NCBI GenBank assembly: GCA_022509005.1 | Contig: JAFLUC010000025.1 | Location: 1 to 32,872, forward strand | Reading direction: 5' to 3' | Source of the DNA: Oscillospiraceae bacterium | GTDB lineage: Bacteria > Bacillota > Clostridia > UBA1381 | DNA length: 32,872 nt | Shown here: piece by piece, positions 22,590 through 32,663 of the stretch | Position numbering within the stretch: the stretch's first letter is position 1 | Layout: every line of letters begins with the position of its first letter | The notes under the pieces: model-generated | What the model was told of the DNA's origin: nothing | What the model saw: only the letters and a program-made list of their open reading frames with translations | Databases searched by the model: none | Program-made: the position numbers and the translations under genes

Positions 22590-23252
22590 ATGGCTAATAC
22601 AGAAAATAAGCCGAGAGTTACGATCGGTGTTGACATGTACACATTTTTCAAGGTGACAGAGGACACAGCTGAGGGCACGACATACGGCGAACCGTATTCA
22701 TTACCGGGTACTGTGCAGGTGTCGCCGACAGATAGCGGCGGTTCTGATACATTTGACGCAGATAACGGCGCATATGATGTTGAATCGTATATCGAAAATA
22801 TCGGGCACGAGCTTACAAATGCCGATATTCCTGCGAAGGTTGATATGATGTGGCGCGGACGTGAACTCAAAAACGGCGTTGCAGAGGTTGGAGATGTGAC
22901 TGATCCGCCGATGTTTGCGGTTGCGTGGAGACTTCTTAAAATGGATGGCTCGCATCGCTATGTACGTTATTACAAAGGTAAATATTCGTTTGCTTCAAAC
23001 GTCGGCGGACAGACAAAGCCGTCCAGCGGACCTTCTGAGAAGCAGACAGCAACAGCGACATTTACGGCGGTTAAGCGCGATTCCGACGGTAACTATTATG
23101 CTTACATTGATGAAGATGACATTCCGGAAAACGCGAAGAAGGACTTTGAGGAGAAGTGGTTCTCAGATCCGAATTATTATCCGCCGGGTGCGGAAAATCT
23201 GAAAGTCTCGGATAAAGCGGCGGTTACATCAACGACAAAGAAGGAGGGTTAA
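22590..23252 (+). CDS. Major tail protein (phi13 family)
   Basis: 220 residues. The sequence from about residue 8 (TIGVDMYTFFKVTEDTAEGT) and the core ADIPAKVDMMWRGRELKNGV are typical of phi13-type major tail proteins, which form the tail tube. A Lys/Thr-rich end. GAAAGGA precedes the ATG. Confidence 0.9.
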   Translation: MANTENKPRVTIGVDMYTFFKVTEDTAEGTTYGEPYSLPGTVQVSPTDSGGSDTFDADNGAYDVESYIENIGHELTNADIPAKVDMMWRGRELKNGVAEVGDVTDPPMFAVAWRLLKMDGSHRYVRYYKGKYSFASNVGGQTKPSSGPSEKQTATATFTAVKRDSDGNYYAYIDEDDIPENAKKDFEEKWFSDPNYYPPGAENLKVSDKAAVTSTTKKEG

Positions 23253-23258
23253 TTTATT

Positions 23259-23534
23259 ATGCAGAATACAATTAGTTTTGAACTGAATGGAAAGAAATAT
23301 GTTTCAAAGCCGTTTGATTTTGAAGCGTTTTGTCTTATAAACGAGGCCCATGTCAACACACCGTCAAAATACAGTCACTCAAGTATATACCGTGTCGGTG
23401 GTGCAGCGATTGACCACATGTTCGAAGGGACTGAGGCAACGCAGGAGATAATTGATGAACTGTCAATCCCAGAGAAAGCAAAGCTTGCCCACGCCGCATG
23501 GAAAATATACGCTGAAGAAATAAAAAACGTATAA
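23259..23534 (+). CDS. Tail assembly chaperone gpG equivalent
   Basis: 91 residues between major tail protein and tape measure genes, the place of lambda gpG. The last codons contain the slippery heptamer A AAA AAC; without slippage translation ends two codons later at TAA (23532-23534). AGGAGGGT precedes the ATG. Confidence 0.88.
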   Translation: MQNTISFELNGKKYVSKPFDFEAFCLINEAHVNTPSKYSHSSIYRVGGAAIDHMFEGTEATQEIIDELSIPEKAKLAHAAWKIYAEEIKNV

Positions 23535-23779
23535 AGCGCAAGGGAGACAATCCGACGTCTACAGACAGCTCGTCCGGTGACGGTTCCCCCGGTTTCAGGT
23601 CATTATATGGCATAATGTTTAAAAGTAAGGGGATCCTTCCTGATGCGCTTGCAAAACAGAATCCGCGGTTGTTATTTGAGATGCTGGACAGCGTCAATGA
23701 TTCGTCGGCGGATGAGAAGTCGGAGGCACTTAACCCGGACGAGCTGAATGAGTACGAGAGGATGTTTTACGGATATTGA
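23259..23779 (+). CDS. Frameshifted tail chaperone gpGT equivalent
   Basis: A -1 shift on the heptamer at 23522-23528 lets translation continue at C23528 for 83 more codons to TGA (23777-23779), giving about 173 residues. The added part contains YGIMFKSKGILPDALAKQN and NPDELNEYERMFYG, with good coding character. In lambda both products bind tape measure and tail protein during tail assembly. No independent start with a ribosome binding site was seen for the second frame, which supports the shift. Confidence 0.82.
23522..23528 (+). other. Programmed -1 frameshift site
   Basis: A AAA AAC in the 0 frame (ATA AAA AAC), the standard X XXY YYZ form. Six bases later the 0 frame stops at TAA (23532-23534), while the -1 frame is open to 23779. 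Confidence 0.82.
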
Positions 23780-23845
23780 CAAAGCAGTGTAAAATTGCTT
23801 TGTTGATATCCTTTTGTACTTTTTACAGTACAGGAGGTAAAGAAT

Positions 23846-26800
23846 TTGGCAGATAAAGTAATATCGGTTGAAATCACCGGTGACGCCTCCGGTCTGGTTT
23901 CAGCGGCACAATCAGCACGTGGAGCGTTATCCGGTTTAAGTGGTGCACAGGATGATGCGGCTACTGCTGCCGGCAGAAACACCGAGTCCACAAAAGAAAA
24001 CACTAAGGCTACAGAGGAAAATAGCAAAAAACAAAAAAACGCAGCGCAGCGTATGACAGAATCCGGGAAGAAGTGGAAAGAGGTTGGAGAAGGTATTGAC
24101 CAGGTTACAAAGCCGCTGCAGTATGCTTCTGTTGCTGTGGGTGCTATGGGCGTGGCATCTGCAAAGACGGCTATTGATTTTGAGGATAATTTTGCGAATG
24201 TAAAAAAGACCGTTGAAGGTACGCCTGAACAGCTTGATAAAATTAAACAAGGCATTATAGACCTTACAACAAAAGGCATAAACGGACATTCAGCGTTACC
24301 ACAAACTACAGCTGAACTCACCGAGCTTGCGGCTGCAGGCGGTCAGCTAGGTATCGCAACTGAAAATATTCTGGACTTTACGGAAACAATGGCGCAGATG
24401 GGTACCGCGACAAACCTCTCGGGCGAAGATGGCGCAGCAACACTTGCTCGGTTTATGAATGTGACAAATACGTCGCAGGAGAATGTTTCAAACCTTGGTT
24501 CTGCTATCGTTGACTTAGGCAACAACTTTGCAACAACAGAATCCGAGATAGCAAATCTTGCGCTCAGAATGGGTGAAACAGGCGGAGTTGTAGGAATATC
24601 AGCACAGGATATTTTAGGTTACTCAACAGCGCTTTCATCAATGGGTATCGAAGCCGAGGCAGGCGGCTCTGCTGTAAGCCGTATATGGATGACCATGCAG
24701 AAGGTAGTTGCAGGCGGCGGAGATGAGCTTAAGGCATTTGCCAAGGTGTCAGGCAAGTCATCTGCGGAGTTTAAAAAGCAGTGGAAGGAAGATGCATCAA
24801 AGGCTTTCCAAGATTTCATAAAGGGTTTGTCGAAATCGGAAGATCAGATTTCATTGCTCGATGAGTTAGGGTTTGGTAATATTCGTGACATAGCAGCATT
24901 ACAAGCCCTTGCAAGCACAAAGGGTATTGACCTTATGACGGATGCCTTAGAACGCTCAAATGAAGCATGGGAAGAAAATACAGCATTACAGACGGAGGCT
25001 GACGCAAAAGCTCAAACGACAGCCGGTCAGATGCAAATTGCAAAAAATAACATTACTGAAACAGCCCGATCGCTCGGTGAGGTTATGCTTCCGTCGATCG
25101 TAGACGTGACAAGCGGTATTTCAAACTTTACTCAGAAACTTGCCGGAATGAACGATGCTCAGAAGAAGGCTGTTGTTACCGGCGCGGCCGTAACAGTAGG
25201 AATGGGTGTGCTCGCCAAAGGTGCAGCCGGTGCAATAAAGACTGTAGGCTCAATTAAAGAGGGACTTGGCAAACTCGGCGTTGAGGTTCCAACAATAAAA
25301 AAGATAGGTTCCTCGATAATATCTGGCATAACAAGCCCTGCAGGAATTGCCGCACTGGCAGTTGCAGGTATCGGAGCAGCGGGAGTTGCGGCGTATAAGT
25401 CATGGTATAATTCGAAATATAAATGGGGTGAGGATCTTGCTGAAATCGCTGGCAAGGCTGCTGAAAGTTATGAAAAAGTAAAGTCTTTAGGAGAATTAAG
25501 AAAAGAGGTTCAGCAACTCGACAAGGTTATTGTGTCAAGTGATTCAAGTTCAGATGAAGTTTCGCAAGCACAACAACGCTTACGAGAAATCGCACAGCTT
25601 GTTAAAGATGAATATGGTATTACAGTCACAGCAGACAGTTCACAATTGGATGCTGCTCTTGCAAAATTAGAGAAAATTAAATTAAATGAAGCAAGAGCAA
25701 ACCAAAGCACCTTGAATCAGAATTTAAGTAAGGATTCAAAATCTTATCAAGATTCTCTTGATGAATTATCTGGATTACAAGCAAAATTCGATAAAGAAAC
25801 TGCTTTGAGTACACCTATAAATAATGCTTTGGCAAGCATACAAAGATTGCACGATGCATATCGTAATGATCCTCGTTCAACAGATATTGGTGAAGGTCAT
25901 GATGATCTTGTCAAAGAATATAAAGCAAGCGTTAAAGATGCGCTAAAAGAATACGGTATTAAGCCTAAAGATATAGGGTTTAATGGATATGATAGAGCTG
26001 GGAATGAAACGAATAATATTGATGATTGGACAGAAAAGACTATTACGGATTTTCTAACTGCGTTAGCAGAGAAATCAGAAGAGTTAAATAAAGACCTTGA
26101 TGAAAAAAATGAAAATAGCACCGCAGGAAAATTAAAAATCTTACAAGAATCAATAGATAGTTTCGAGGATCGCAGAAAGGAACTTGTAGGTAACGCTTTA
26201 ACCGAACTCGAATTTGGCGATAGGACAACTGCTATAAAGGATTTGACGGCAGCTGTAAAAGATTATTATGCTTCTGCCGAAGAGACTGCAATGTCTGCTG
26301 TTAAGGCTGAACATAGCATGGAAAGTTTTTCGGAGCTTGCCGGTGATAGTGAAAAAATTGATAATGCGGTACAATCATATCAAAATTATGCGAAAACATT
26401 TGACGCCTCTGCCGAAGAAATCGCCCAGGGTTCTGCGCTTATAGCAAACGGATTCGATTCTGTTGAAAATGCGGCAATTGCCGGTGATGATGCTATTAAT
26501 AATGTTATCACGGATTTGCAGAAATATGGCGAACAGAATGGTTTGTTTGATGGTATGGATAGTGGCGGTATTGCCGCTAAACTTACCGAGATGGCGCATG
26601 CTATGGATTTGCTACCGGATACAAAACATATTGAAATTGATGCCGAAGGTAACACCAATGTTATAGACGAGGTTCAGCAAAAAATCAATGAACTTAATGA
26701 TGAGGGCAAGATCAAGCTTTCAATAAATGCCGATGGCAATGTTGATGTGCTTGATACAACAGACTCAAAGCTTAAAAATCTTGCCAAATCAGGAGCAATT

Positions 26801-28918
26801 GATATCAAATTTAATGTTGATACCGGTGGTTTTGATATTAATGATTTGGGTACCGGTAGTAAATTAGGTGAAATTACAGCAGATGGTACAGTTGTATGGC
26901 ACGTTGATTCGACGGAGGTGGACAATTGCGAGCCTGACAACAAGCCGGCGAATGTGACTTACACTCCCGATTTTACGCAGATTCCCGAGCAAGGACCGGC
27001 GCTTACAGGTATTATTACATATACACCTGTAATAACCGGGAAGCCCGAGGCTACGGGAACGGATTACTTCTCCGGTGGTCTTGCTATGGTCAATGACCAG
27101 AAAGGTATTGCCGACCCGCGTGAGCTTATCATTGACAAGGGCAGGGCATTCATCCCGGAGGGGAAGGATGTTGTACTTCCGCTTTCGAAGGGCGCAAAGG
27201 TCTATACGGCGGCTCAAACGAAGCGGATCATGGCAGGTATCGGGATTCCGCATTATGCAAGCGGTAAGAATAATTCAGATGCTTTTACCAATGCGGTAAA
27301 TGATTATTCGCATTATACGGCTACACATGCGGTAAGCATAACAGAGCAGCTTGAGAAGTGGAATCAACTTCTTAAGGAGACCGCTCAGAACGATAAGGAC
27401 GTTGCGGACGCGGAAGAGAAGATTTACTCACTTCGTCAGAAGCAGTATCAAGAGCAGCTTTCTCACTCAAAGTCGTGGCTTGCGCATGAGCAGAAATATA
27501 ATGCTCTGAGCTATGATGATACTGTTGCGGCTATTCGGCGGATTGAGGCTCGTGTCCAGGAGGCGTATAATAGCGGTCTTATTGCCGAACGTGAATACCT
27601 TGATACAATGCGAGAATGGGATGAAAAATATCTTGATGAGTATATCAGTATGCAGAAAAAGCTTCGTTCTGAAAGCGAATCATATATATCACTCCATGCA
27701 ACAAGAAATGACTGGGACGCAATCAGCGATGATCCTATAAGCGCATATAATCGGGTCAAGGACCGTGAAAAGGATCTGCTTAACCAGGGGCTTGAGGACT
27801 GGGATACATACTATAGCAACCTGAACAGCCTATCAGAAGGAATGCTTGACGATCGAATCAGCCAATCAGAAGAATGGCTGTCCATGCAGAAGCAGTATTA
27901 CAGCATGAACACATCCGAATATATTGCCGGACTTGACAGAATGCTCGATTACACGAACGAGTATTATGATAAGCTGGAAATATCGGATAAGAAGTATACT
28001 GAGGTGACACAAAAGCTTGCGAAAGAGCGAATGGACGCACAGCGGCAGCTTTATGCGGACTGGCAAAAATCGGCTGATAATTATTATAAAATCCGTGAAA
28101 CCTTTGATGACTGGGAAGAGGCTGGGGACAGCAAATCACAGTTTTATTTAAGGTCCATTGCACAGGTCGAGAAGCATTACAGGGACGGCAATTTGTCGTG
28201 GCAGGATTATATGGATGAGTCCATGGAGAAATATCTAAGTATGTATGAGGCGGTCAGTGAGGAATATGCCGACAAGCTTCAGGATATTTCAGATGAAATG
28301 GATGAAGTAAGCAAAAAGTATGCTACTTTAAGGAGCGACCTCACAAAGGAACACGACCAAAAGACCAGAGACAAAGATCTTGCGGAAGTCAACAGGTTAC
28401 TTGATATTTATGAGAACGCGGTTACAGATGCCGGACAGCAGAAGTATAAAGACCTGTTGGAACAAAAGGACCAGCTGTTATATCAACAAAAGCTTGCTGA
28501 TCTTGAAGAGGATGAACAGGCTGCACTTGATAACTTACAGGATAGCTATGATACTATAGAAGCAGAAAAGGCGAGAACCCTTAGCGCGTTGAGAACGGAT
28601 AGTTTTAACATCTTCGGCAAGGTGTCGGATATGAATATTGATACGTCGGACATAAAAGCACTTGCGGAAACGGTCAAGAATACGGTAATATCAGATGCTC
28701 TGACCAACGCACGAGAACTCAGCAACTCTGATACAATAGTTACCATTGTCCGACAGATTGCAAGTCAGATGAGTAAATTCACAGGGGCCACAGGCACAAG
28801 CAACACATATAACAATAACGGCATCTATCATATTGCAAGCGATGCGGCAGCTCAGAAGATGATTGAGGAGCTTACAGGCACAATCGTAAGCGGATTGGGC
28901 GCGGTTATGATAGGTTAA
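23846..28918 (+). CDS. Tape measure protein
   Basis: 1690 residues, the longest gene. Starts at TTG with AGGAGGT 8 bp upstream. The TP901-type core is at about residues 85-360 (VAVGAMGVASAKTAIDFEDN; LAAAGGQLGIATENI; LALRMGETGGVVGIS). Then come hydrophobic segments (about 430-520), a long helical region, GTDYFSGGLAMVNDQ near 1072, and a C-terminal part with repeated units of 70-90 residues rich in W and Y (about 1195-1460). From the usual 0.15 nm per residue the tail should be roughly 250 nm. Residues about 530-1020 are encoded by visibly more AT-rich DNA. The 66-bp gap before it contains a hairpin (23779-23803). Confidence 0.95.
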   Translation: MADKVISVEITGDASGLVSAAQSARGALSGLSGAQDDAATAAGRNTESTKENTKATEENSKKQKNAAQRMTESGKKWKEVGEGIDQVTKPLQYASVAVGAMGVASAKTAIDFEDNFANVKKTVEGTPEQLDKIKQGIIDLTTKGINGHSALPQTTAELTELAAAGGQLGIATENILDFTETMAQMGTATNLSGEDGAATLARFMNVTNTSQENVSNLGSAIVDLGNNFATTESEIANLALRMGETGGVVGISAQDILGYSTALSSMGIEAEAGGSAVSRIWMTMQKVVAGGGDELKAFAKVSGKSSAEFKKQWKEDASKAFQDFIKGLSKSEDQISLLDELGFGNIRDIAALQALASTKGIDLMTDALERSNEAWEENTALQTEADAKAQTTAGQMQIAKNNITETARSLGEVMLPSIVDVTSGISNFTQKLAGMNDAQKKAVVTGAAVTVGMGVLAKGAAGAIKTVGSIKEGLGKLGVEVPTIKKIGSSIISGITSPAGIAALAVAGIGAAGVAAYKSWYNSKYKWGEDLAEIAGKAAESYEKVKSLGELRKEVQQLDKVIVSSDSSSDEVSQAQQRLREIAQLVKDEYGITVTADSSQLDAALAKLEKIKLNEARANQSTLNQNLSKDSKSYQDSLDELSGLQAKFDKETALSTPINNALASIQRLHDAYRNDPRSTDIGEGHDDLVKEYKASVKDALKEYGIKPKDIGFNGYDRAGNETNNIDDWTEKTITDFLTALAEKSEELNKDLDEKNENSTAGKLKILQESIDSFEDRRKELVGNALTELEFGDRTTAIKDLTAAVKDYYASAEETAMSAVKAEHSMESFSELAGDSEKIDNAVQSYQNYAKTFDASAEEIAQGSALIANGFDSVENAAIAGDDAINNVITDLQKYGEQNGLFDGMDSGGIAAKLTEMAHAMDLLPDTKHIEIDAEGNTNVIDEVQQKINELNDEGKIKLSINADGNVDVLDTTDSKLKNLAKSGAIDIKFNVDTGGFDINDLGTGSKLGEITADGTVVWHVDSTEVDNCEPDNKPANVTYTPDFTQIPEQGPALTGIITYTPVITGKPEATGTDYFSGGLAMVNDQKGIADPRELIIDKGRAFIPEGKDVVLPLSKGAKVYTAAQTKRIMAGIGIPHYASGKNNSDAFTNAVNDYSHYTATHAVSITEQLEKWNQLLKETAQNDKDVADAEEKIYSLRQKQYQEQLSHSKSWLAHEQKYNALSYDDTVAAIRRIEARVQEAYNSGLIAEREYLDTMREWDEKYLDEYISMQKKLRSESESYISLHATRNDWDAISDDPISAYNRVKDREKDLLNQGLEDWDTYYSNLNSLSEGMLDDRISQSEEWLSMQKQYYSMNTSEYIAGLDRMLDYTNEYYDKLEISDKKYTEVTQKLAKERMDAQRQLYADWQKSADNYYKIRETFDDWEEAGDSKSQFYLRSIAQVEKHYRDGNLSWQDYMDESMEKYLSMYEAVSEEYADKLQDISDEMDEVSKKYATLRSDLTKEHDQKTRDKDLAEVNRLLDIYENAVTDAGQQKYKDLLEQKDQLLYQQKLADLEEDEQAALDNLQDSYDTIEAEKARTLSALRTDSFNIFGKVSDMNIDTSDIKALAETVKNTVISDALTNARELSNSDTIVTIVRQIASQMSKFTGATGTSNTYNNNGIYHIASDAAAQKMIEELTGTIVSGLGAVMIG

Positions 28919-28928
28919 GGAGGTTCAG

Positions 28929-29795
28929 ATGAAAATAGGATTTTCTTTCAAAGGCATACACAGCCGCGATATGGGTGTGTATGCCTCAACCCGCAGCCGC
29001 TCAGCCTTGCCTGAGGTACGGCGCGAGGCGTTTGAGGCGGATGTCGGGGATGGAGTAACCGAGCTTTCGGCGAATAACGTATATAAACGTTTCCTTTATA
29101 AAGAGAGGGTGTTTCAGATAAATGTTTGTGTTTCTGCGGATGATATTTTCAAGCTGCAGCAGCGAATCTCCAAAGTTGCGCGGTGGCTCAACGGATCCGG
29201 AAAGTTGATATTTGACGATTTACCGGGTGTATACTGGCAGGCATCTATTATATCACCGACTGAGTTTGCACCCGAAGCAAAGGGGCGAAAGGCTGTTCTT
29301 ACGGTATATTTCAATGCACAGCCGTTTTCTTTTGCAGAATTCGCGGCAGCGGAGCGGATACCGATCGGCACGAAGTATATAAAGCTCGGAGATCATATTC
29401 CAATAGGCTTGAAATCTATGCTTACGGTCACAGGCACCGGAACACAGACAATAAAGGCTTACAATATAGGCAACGCGCCAACGAAGCCGGTTATTACAAT
29501 ATACAGTGCGGGAACGTCTGGGTATAACTATACCGTGACAATTACAAAAACAGCGGCGGACGGCACTGTTACAGAGTTTAAATTTAGAAGGAACCCGTAT
29601 ATTCAAGAGACTGTAATTGATATGGATAAGGGTATCCTTACACAGAATGGCGATTTTTTTGTTCCTGCATCAGGCTCATTCTTTGAGCTTGAGCCTGGGG
29701 AAAATACTGTCACTGTTAGTGCGGATTTTGAAAAAACAGTTACGGTTGATTATATACCGAGATTTTTCTATGGGCTGGAGGTAAGTAAATGTTAA
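28929..29795 (+). CDS. Distal tail protein (Dit)
   Basis: 288 residues. N-terminal SFKGIHSRDMGVYAS and SALPEVRREAFE, then VARWLNGSGKLIFDDLPGVY, match the siphophage tail/Dit family. Dit forms the hub linking tail tube and tip. AAGGAGG precedes the ATG; overlaps the next gene by 7 bp. Confidence 0.92.
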   Translation: MKIGFSFKGIHSRDMGVYASTRSRSALPEVRREAFEADVGDGVTELSANNVYKRFLYKERVFQINVCVSADDIFKLQQRISKVARWLNGSGKLIFDDLPGVYWQASIISPTEFAPEAKGRKAVLTVYFNAQPFSFAEFAAAERIPIGTKYIKLGDHIPIGLKSMLTVTGTGTQTIKAYNIGNAPTKPVITIYSAGTSGYNYTVTITKTAADGTVTEFKFRRNPYIQETVIDMDKGILTQNGDFFVPASGSFFELEPGENTVTVSADFEKTVTVDYIPRFFYGLEVSKC

Positions 29796-31279
29796 TACTT
29801 AAGGCGTCGAGCAATGGCACGGCATACAATAATAAAGATGGCGCGGTATTGTCTAAAGTAAAAGGCGTATGTATCACGGAGAAAATAAATGGTGAACGTA
29901 CTTTAAGCTTTGAAATCCCTGTAGCGCATGCGCATGGCATTGCATCAGGAAGAACCGTGCTGTTTGAAGATGAGGAATATAGGGTTGCTCCGCTAAAGAA
30001 ACAAAATGGTATCTATTCGGTAAGCTGTGAGCATATGTTTGTTTTTATGGCCAAGCGCGTTCATCTCCCGTCCATATGCTCAACAGATGACGGTGACTTT
30101 ATAGGCGAGGATTTGTACAAGGTTGCGGAGGCTGCTGATAAATATGTAGGTTATCCTTATGGACAAGTCGATTATTATCTTCTCAAAGATAAGGATATTA
30201 TAAATGAAATGGGATATGTAAAGCTCTCCGGTGATATTGACTATGAGGCGACAGATAAAACAACCCTGTGGGAAACCTTACAAAATATAATTACTTATGC
30301 CGGGCGCGGTGAACTGCTGTATGGCTCAAATTTACACGGCCGAGGGAAGAGCTACGCGCTTGTCGAGACGATCGGGAAGAACAGCGGCGCGGTTATAAAT
30401 CTACCGGATTTGTCGGATGTGGATATTGAAACCGACATCTCCGATACCGTTACAATGTTATGGCCATATGGCGCAAATAACATGGATATTACAGCAGCAA
30501 AAAAGAATATATCGAAAACGCCGTATATTTTATCGCCGCTGCTTGAAAATACAGGTACCGATTATCCTGTGTATGGAAAAATACCGGGAACAAAGACCTA
30601 TGATATTTCAGACATAGAAACTTCTGGACCCGATAAGTTGTTCGAAAGGGCTTTGTGGGAATTCGATCCGGCGAACCCGGACAGAATTGATGTTCCGACA
30701 TACAACATATCAGGGAATGTTAATCAGCTCGGATTGCCGGTCGATATCGCTCTTGGTGATACCGTTACAATCCTTGACGGCGAGGGAAATGTAATCACTG
30801 AAAGGGTTATACAGATAAAACGATATCCTGAATCTGGGAAAGCGTCCGAGGTTGAAATAGGAAGGGTTAAGCGAGATATGTTTTTCTATCTCAACAGGCT
30901 CGGTATATTGGCACAACGATACAATAATATTTCAGCTACCAACGGGAAGATTTACGGTACAAAGGTTACTGGAAATCTTTCTGATTCCGTCTCTGTTACA
31001 ACGGCACTTACAGCCGATTCGGCAGGAACTGCACAGAATGTGAGCAATGGCGTGGTTGTTATAGACAGTTCAGGATTACGTGTGTTGTCCGATGGCGGCA
31101 GTTTTATAAACGCATCCGGTGAAGGTTTCTCAGTGGGTGAGTGTATTGTTATCAAAGATGGAAAAGCGGCAGTGAATACCAATATGCTGCGGCTAAATAA
31201 TATGGCGTTTACCACCGATGGCAGTGGTAATTTGTATTTTAACGGTCAGTTGATTCAATTTGCAGAAGGAGATGGTTAA
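29789..31279 (+). CDS. Tail tip protein (Tal/prophage endopeptidase tail family)
   Basis: 496 residues. KGVCITEKINGERTLSFEIP at the N-terminus and FEDEEYRVAPLKKQNG are characteristic of the Tal/Prophage_tail family, which forms the tip trimer. The C-terminal third is a beta-like spacer with no recognised peptidase motif, so any hydrolase activity would be elsewhere. Reaches the following gene, whose ribosome binding site lies in its 3' end. Confidence 0.88.
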   Translation: MLILKASSNGTAYNNKDGAVLSKVKGVCITEKINGERTLSFEIPVAHAHGIASGRTVLFEDEEYRVAPLKKQNGIYSVSCEHMFVFMAKRVHLPSICSTDDGDFIGEDLYKVAEAADKYVGYPYGQVDYYLLKDKDIINEMGYVKLSGDIDYEATDKTTLWETLQNIITYAGRGELLYGSNLHGRGKSYALVETIGKNSGAVINLPDLSDVDIETDISDTVTMLWPYGANNMDITAAKKNISKTPYILSPLLENTGTDYPVYGKIPGTKTYDISDIETSGPDKLFERALWEFDPANPDRIDVPTYNISGNVNQLGLPVDIALGDTVTILDGEGNVITERVIQIKRYPESGKASEVEIGRVKRDMFFYLNRLGILAQRYNNISATNGKIYGTKVTGNLSDSVSVTTALTADSAGTAQNVSNGVVVIDSSGLRVLSDGGSFINASGEGFSVGECIVIKDGKAAVNTNMLRLNNMAFTTDGSGNLYFNGQLIQFAEGDG

Positions 31280-31283
31280 ATCT

Positions 31284-32381
31284 ATGAGTGTAGAAATAAA
31301 CACAGATTTCAATGGCGAGGTGGGTCTTGATGAGTGGTATCCGATAGTCAAGAGCAATGAGATCGCTTTGGCAGAAGGTATTGATGCAGAGGAGAAAGCA
31401 AGAGATGCAGCAGTTGATAAACTCAGAGAAGAGTGTGAGAATCGCATTATAAACTCAAATCATATAGCCAACGGGGCGGTGTTAGGAAAGCATTATTGGC
31501 AACCGTTACCAACCGGTACGAATCTAGATACAACACGCGGTAATGGGTTTTTCTATTTTGATGACAGTACGTTGCAGAATTGTCCTTGTACACGAGGTGT
31601 ATTTATTCCGATGCATTACAACCGGGAAGGACAGAGTTTAGAGCGATTGCAGATAGTTGTTGACACAAAAAATTCAAAAATATATACGCGATGGGCGAAA
31701 CACGCAGGCTCACATGCAACCTTCGGAGACTGGAAAGATATACTTGAAGAATATGAGCTTCCACCTGCGGCAGTAGGGATACTTGGCGGCATAAAGCCGC
31801 TTTCAAGCGGTAGCACAAACCGATCAGGGCTTGTAATCGGCGAGGACGGCACAACATATGTCAACACAAGAGCTGATCGAGGCATAACGCGTGACGGCGC
31901 GGGTCAGATAGGCATAAACCCGGCGACCACAGCTGAGGCAGCAGCCGGAACAGAAGCCTATAAGCCCATAACACCCGAAACGCTAAAAGCAGAACTTGAC
32001 CGTCGGAATACATACAGCAAAACGCCTGTACGCATAGGTACATGGGCGGATGGAACACCTGTATGGCGCAAAGCGTTTGTCGTAGAATATAAAAATCTAC
32101 AGGATAAGGACGCTGTAAAAATTCAGGATATAGGATTGGATTTTGAAGTTAACTGCTATACATTCGGATTATCACAGTGTTGCACAGTTAAGACAGGGAA
32201 CAACACTGAGTATTTTGGTGATGTGGTTCCCGCGTTCGCTACAAGGAACATAGATCCGTCATATCTGTTTAACATTAAAGAATTGAATAGCTCGATACAG
32301 CAGATGCTTGAAAGTAAAGGCGGCACATTCTACGGCTATATCGATTTTGTAACAGCGGAAAGCAATATAAAGGAGGTATAA
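31284..32381 (+). CDS. Tail fibre/receptor-binding protein with pyocin knob
   Basis: 365 residues from ATG 31284 (AGAAGGAG upstream; earlier in-frame starts overlap that site). Residues about 25-52 are a heptad-like helix (EGIDAEEKARDAAVDKLREE). Residues about 58-160 (NGFFYFDD, GDWKDILEE) look like a pyocin knob domain, and the rest is a short repetitive segment and a C-terminal beta-like domain. It probably contacts the host surface. The variable C-terminus points to receptor binding. Confidence 0.75.
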   Translation: MSVEINTDFNGEVGLDEWYPIVKSNEIALAEGIDAEEKARDAAVDKLREECENRIINSNHIANGAVLGKHYWQPLPTGTNLDTTRGNGFFYFDDSTLQNCPCTRGVFIPMHYNREGQSLERLQIVVDTKNSKIYTRWAKHAGSHATFGDWKDILEEYELPPAAVGILGGIKPLSSGSTNRSGLVIGEDGTTYVNTRADRGITRDGAGQIGINPATTAEAAAGTEAYKPITPETLKAELDRRNTYSKTPVRIGTWADGTPVWRKAFVVEYKNLQDKDAVKIQDIGLDFEVNCYTFGLSQCCTVKTGNNTEYFGDVVPAFATRNIDPSYLFNIKELNSSIQQMLESKGGTFYGYIDFVTAESNIKEV

Positions 32382-32384
32382 GCC

Positions 32385-32663
32385 ATGACAACGATAAAAG
32401 GACAAACATTTTTAACCGTGCGTGCAGAGGCGGGTGAAGTGTACGAGATAAAATACAGCACGCCGCCCAGGATAAGCATGTTAAATAATACATCGGGCGA
32501 GGTGAAAATATCATCATCAGAGGAGTTCGCAGAAAACGGCGCATCAGGATTATACCTGACCATTCCGCAGAACTGGGCGGTGAATGATATCGCCGTGCCG
32601 TTTGAAACGGTGTATATAAAAGCCGAAGCGAGCGGCAATATCGTGATTGAGAGGTGCGGATAA
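32385..32663 (+). CDS. Small tail-associated protein, function unknown
   Basis: 92 residues, beta-rich (EVYEIKYSTPPRISMLNN, VKISSSEEFAENG), ending with IVIERCG. It lies between two fibre genes and its stop overlaps the next start (TAATG), so it may be a fibre accessory or chaperone. AAGGAGGT precedes the ATG at 32385. No recognised family. Confidence 0.7.
   Translation: MTTIKGQTFLTVRAEAGEVYEIKYSTPPRISMLNNTSGEVKISSSEEFAENGASGLYLTIPQNWAVNDIAVPFETVYIKAEASGNIVIERCG

Noticed and set aside
23779-23830. Terminator between tail chaperone and tape measure genes
   Set aside because: The hairpin at 23779-23803 is clear (8-bp stem) but is followed by TGATATCC, not a T-run; the T-rich part comes later within a second weak hairpin. 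Termination here is not supported.
23767-24321. 184-residue minus-strand reading frame over the tape measure start
   Set aside because: Ser/Cys/Phe-rich shadow of the tape measure gene with no ribosome binding site or recognisable domain.
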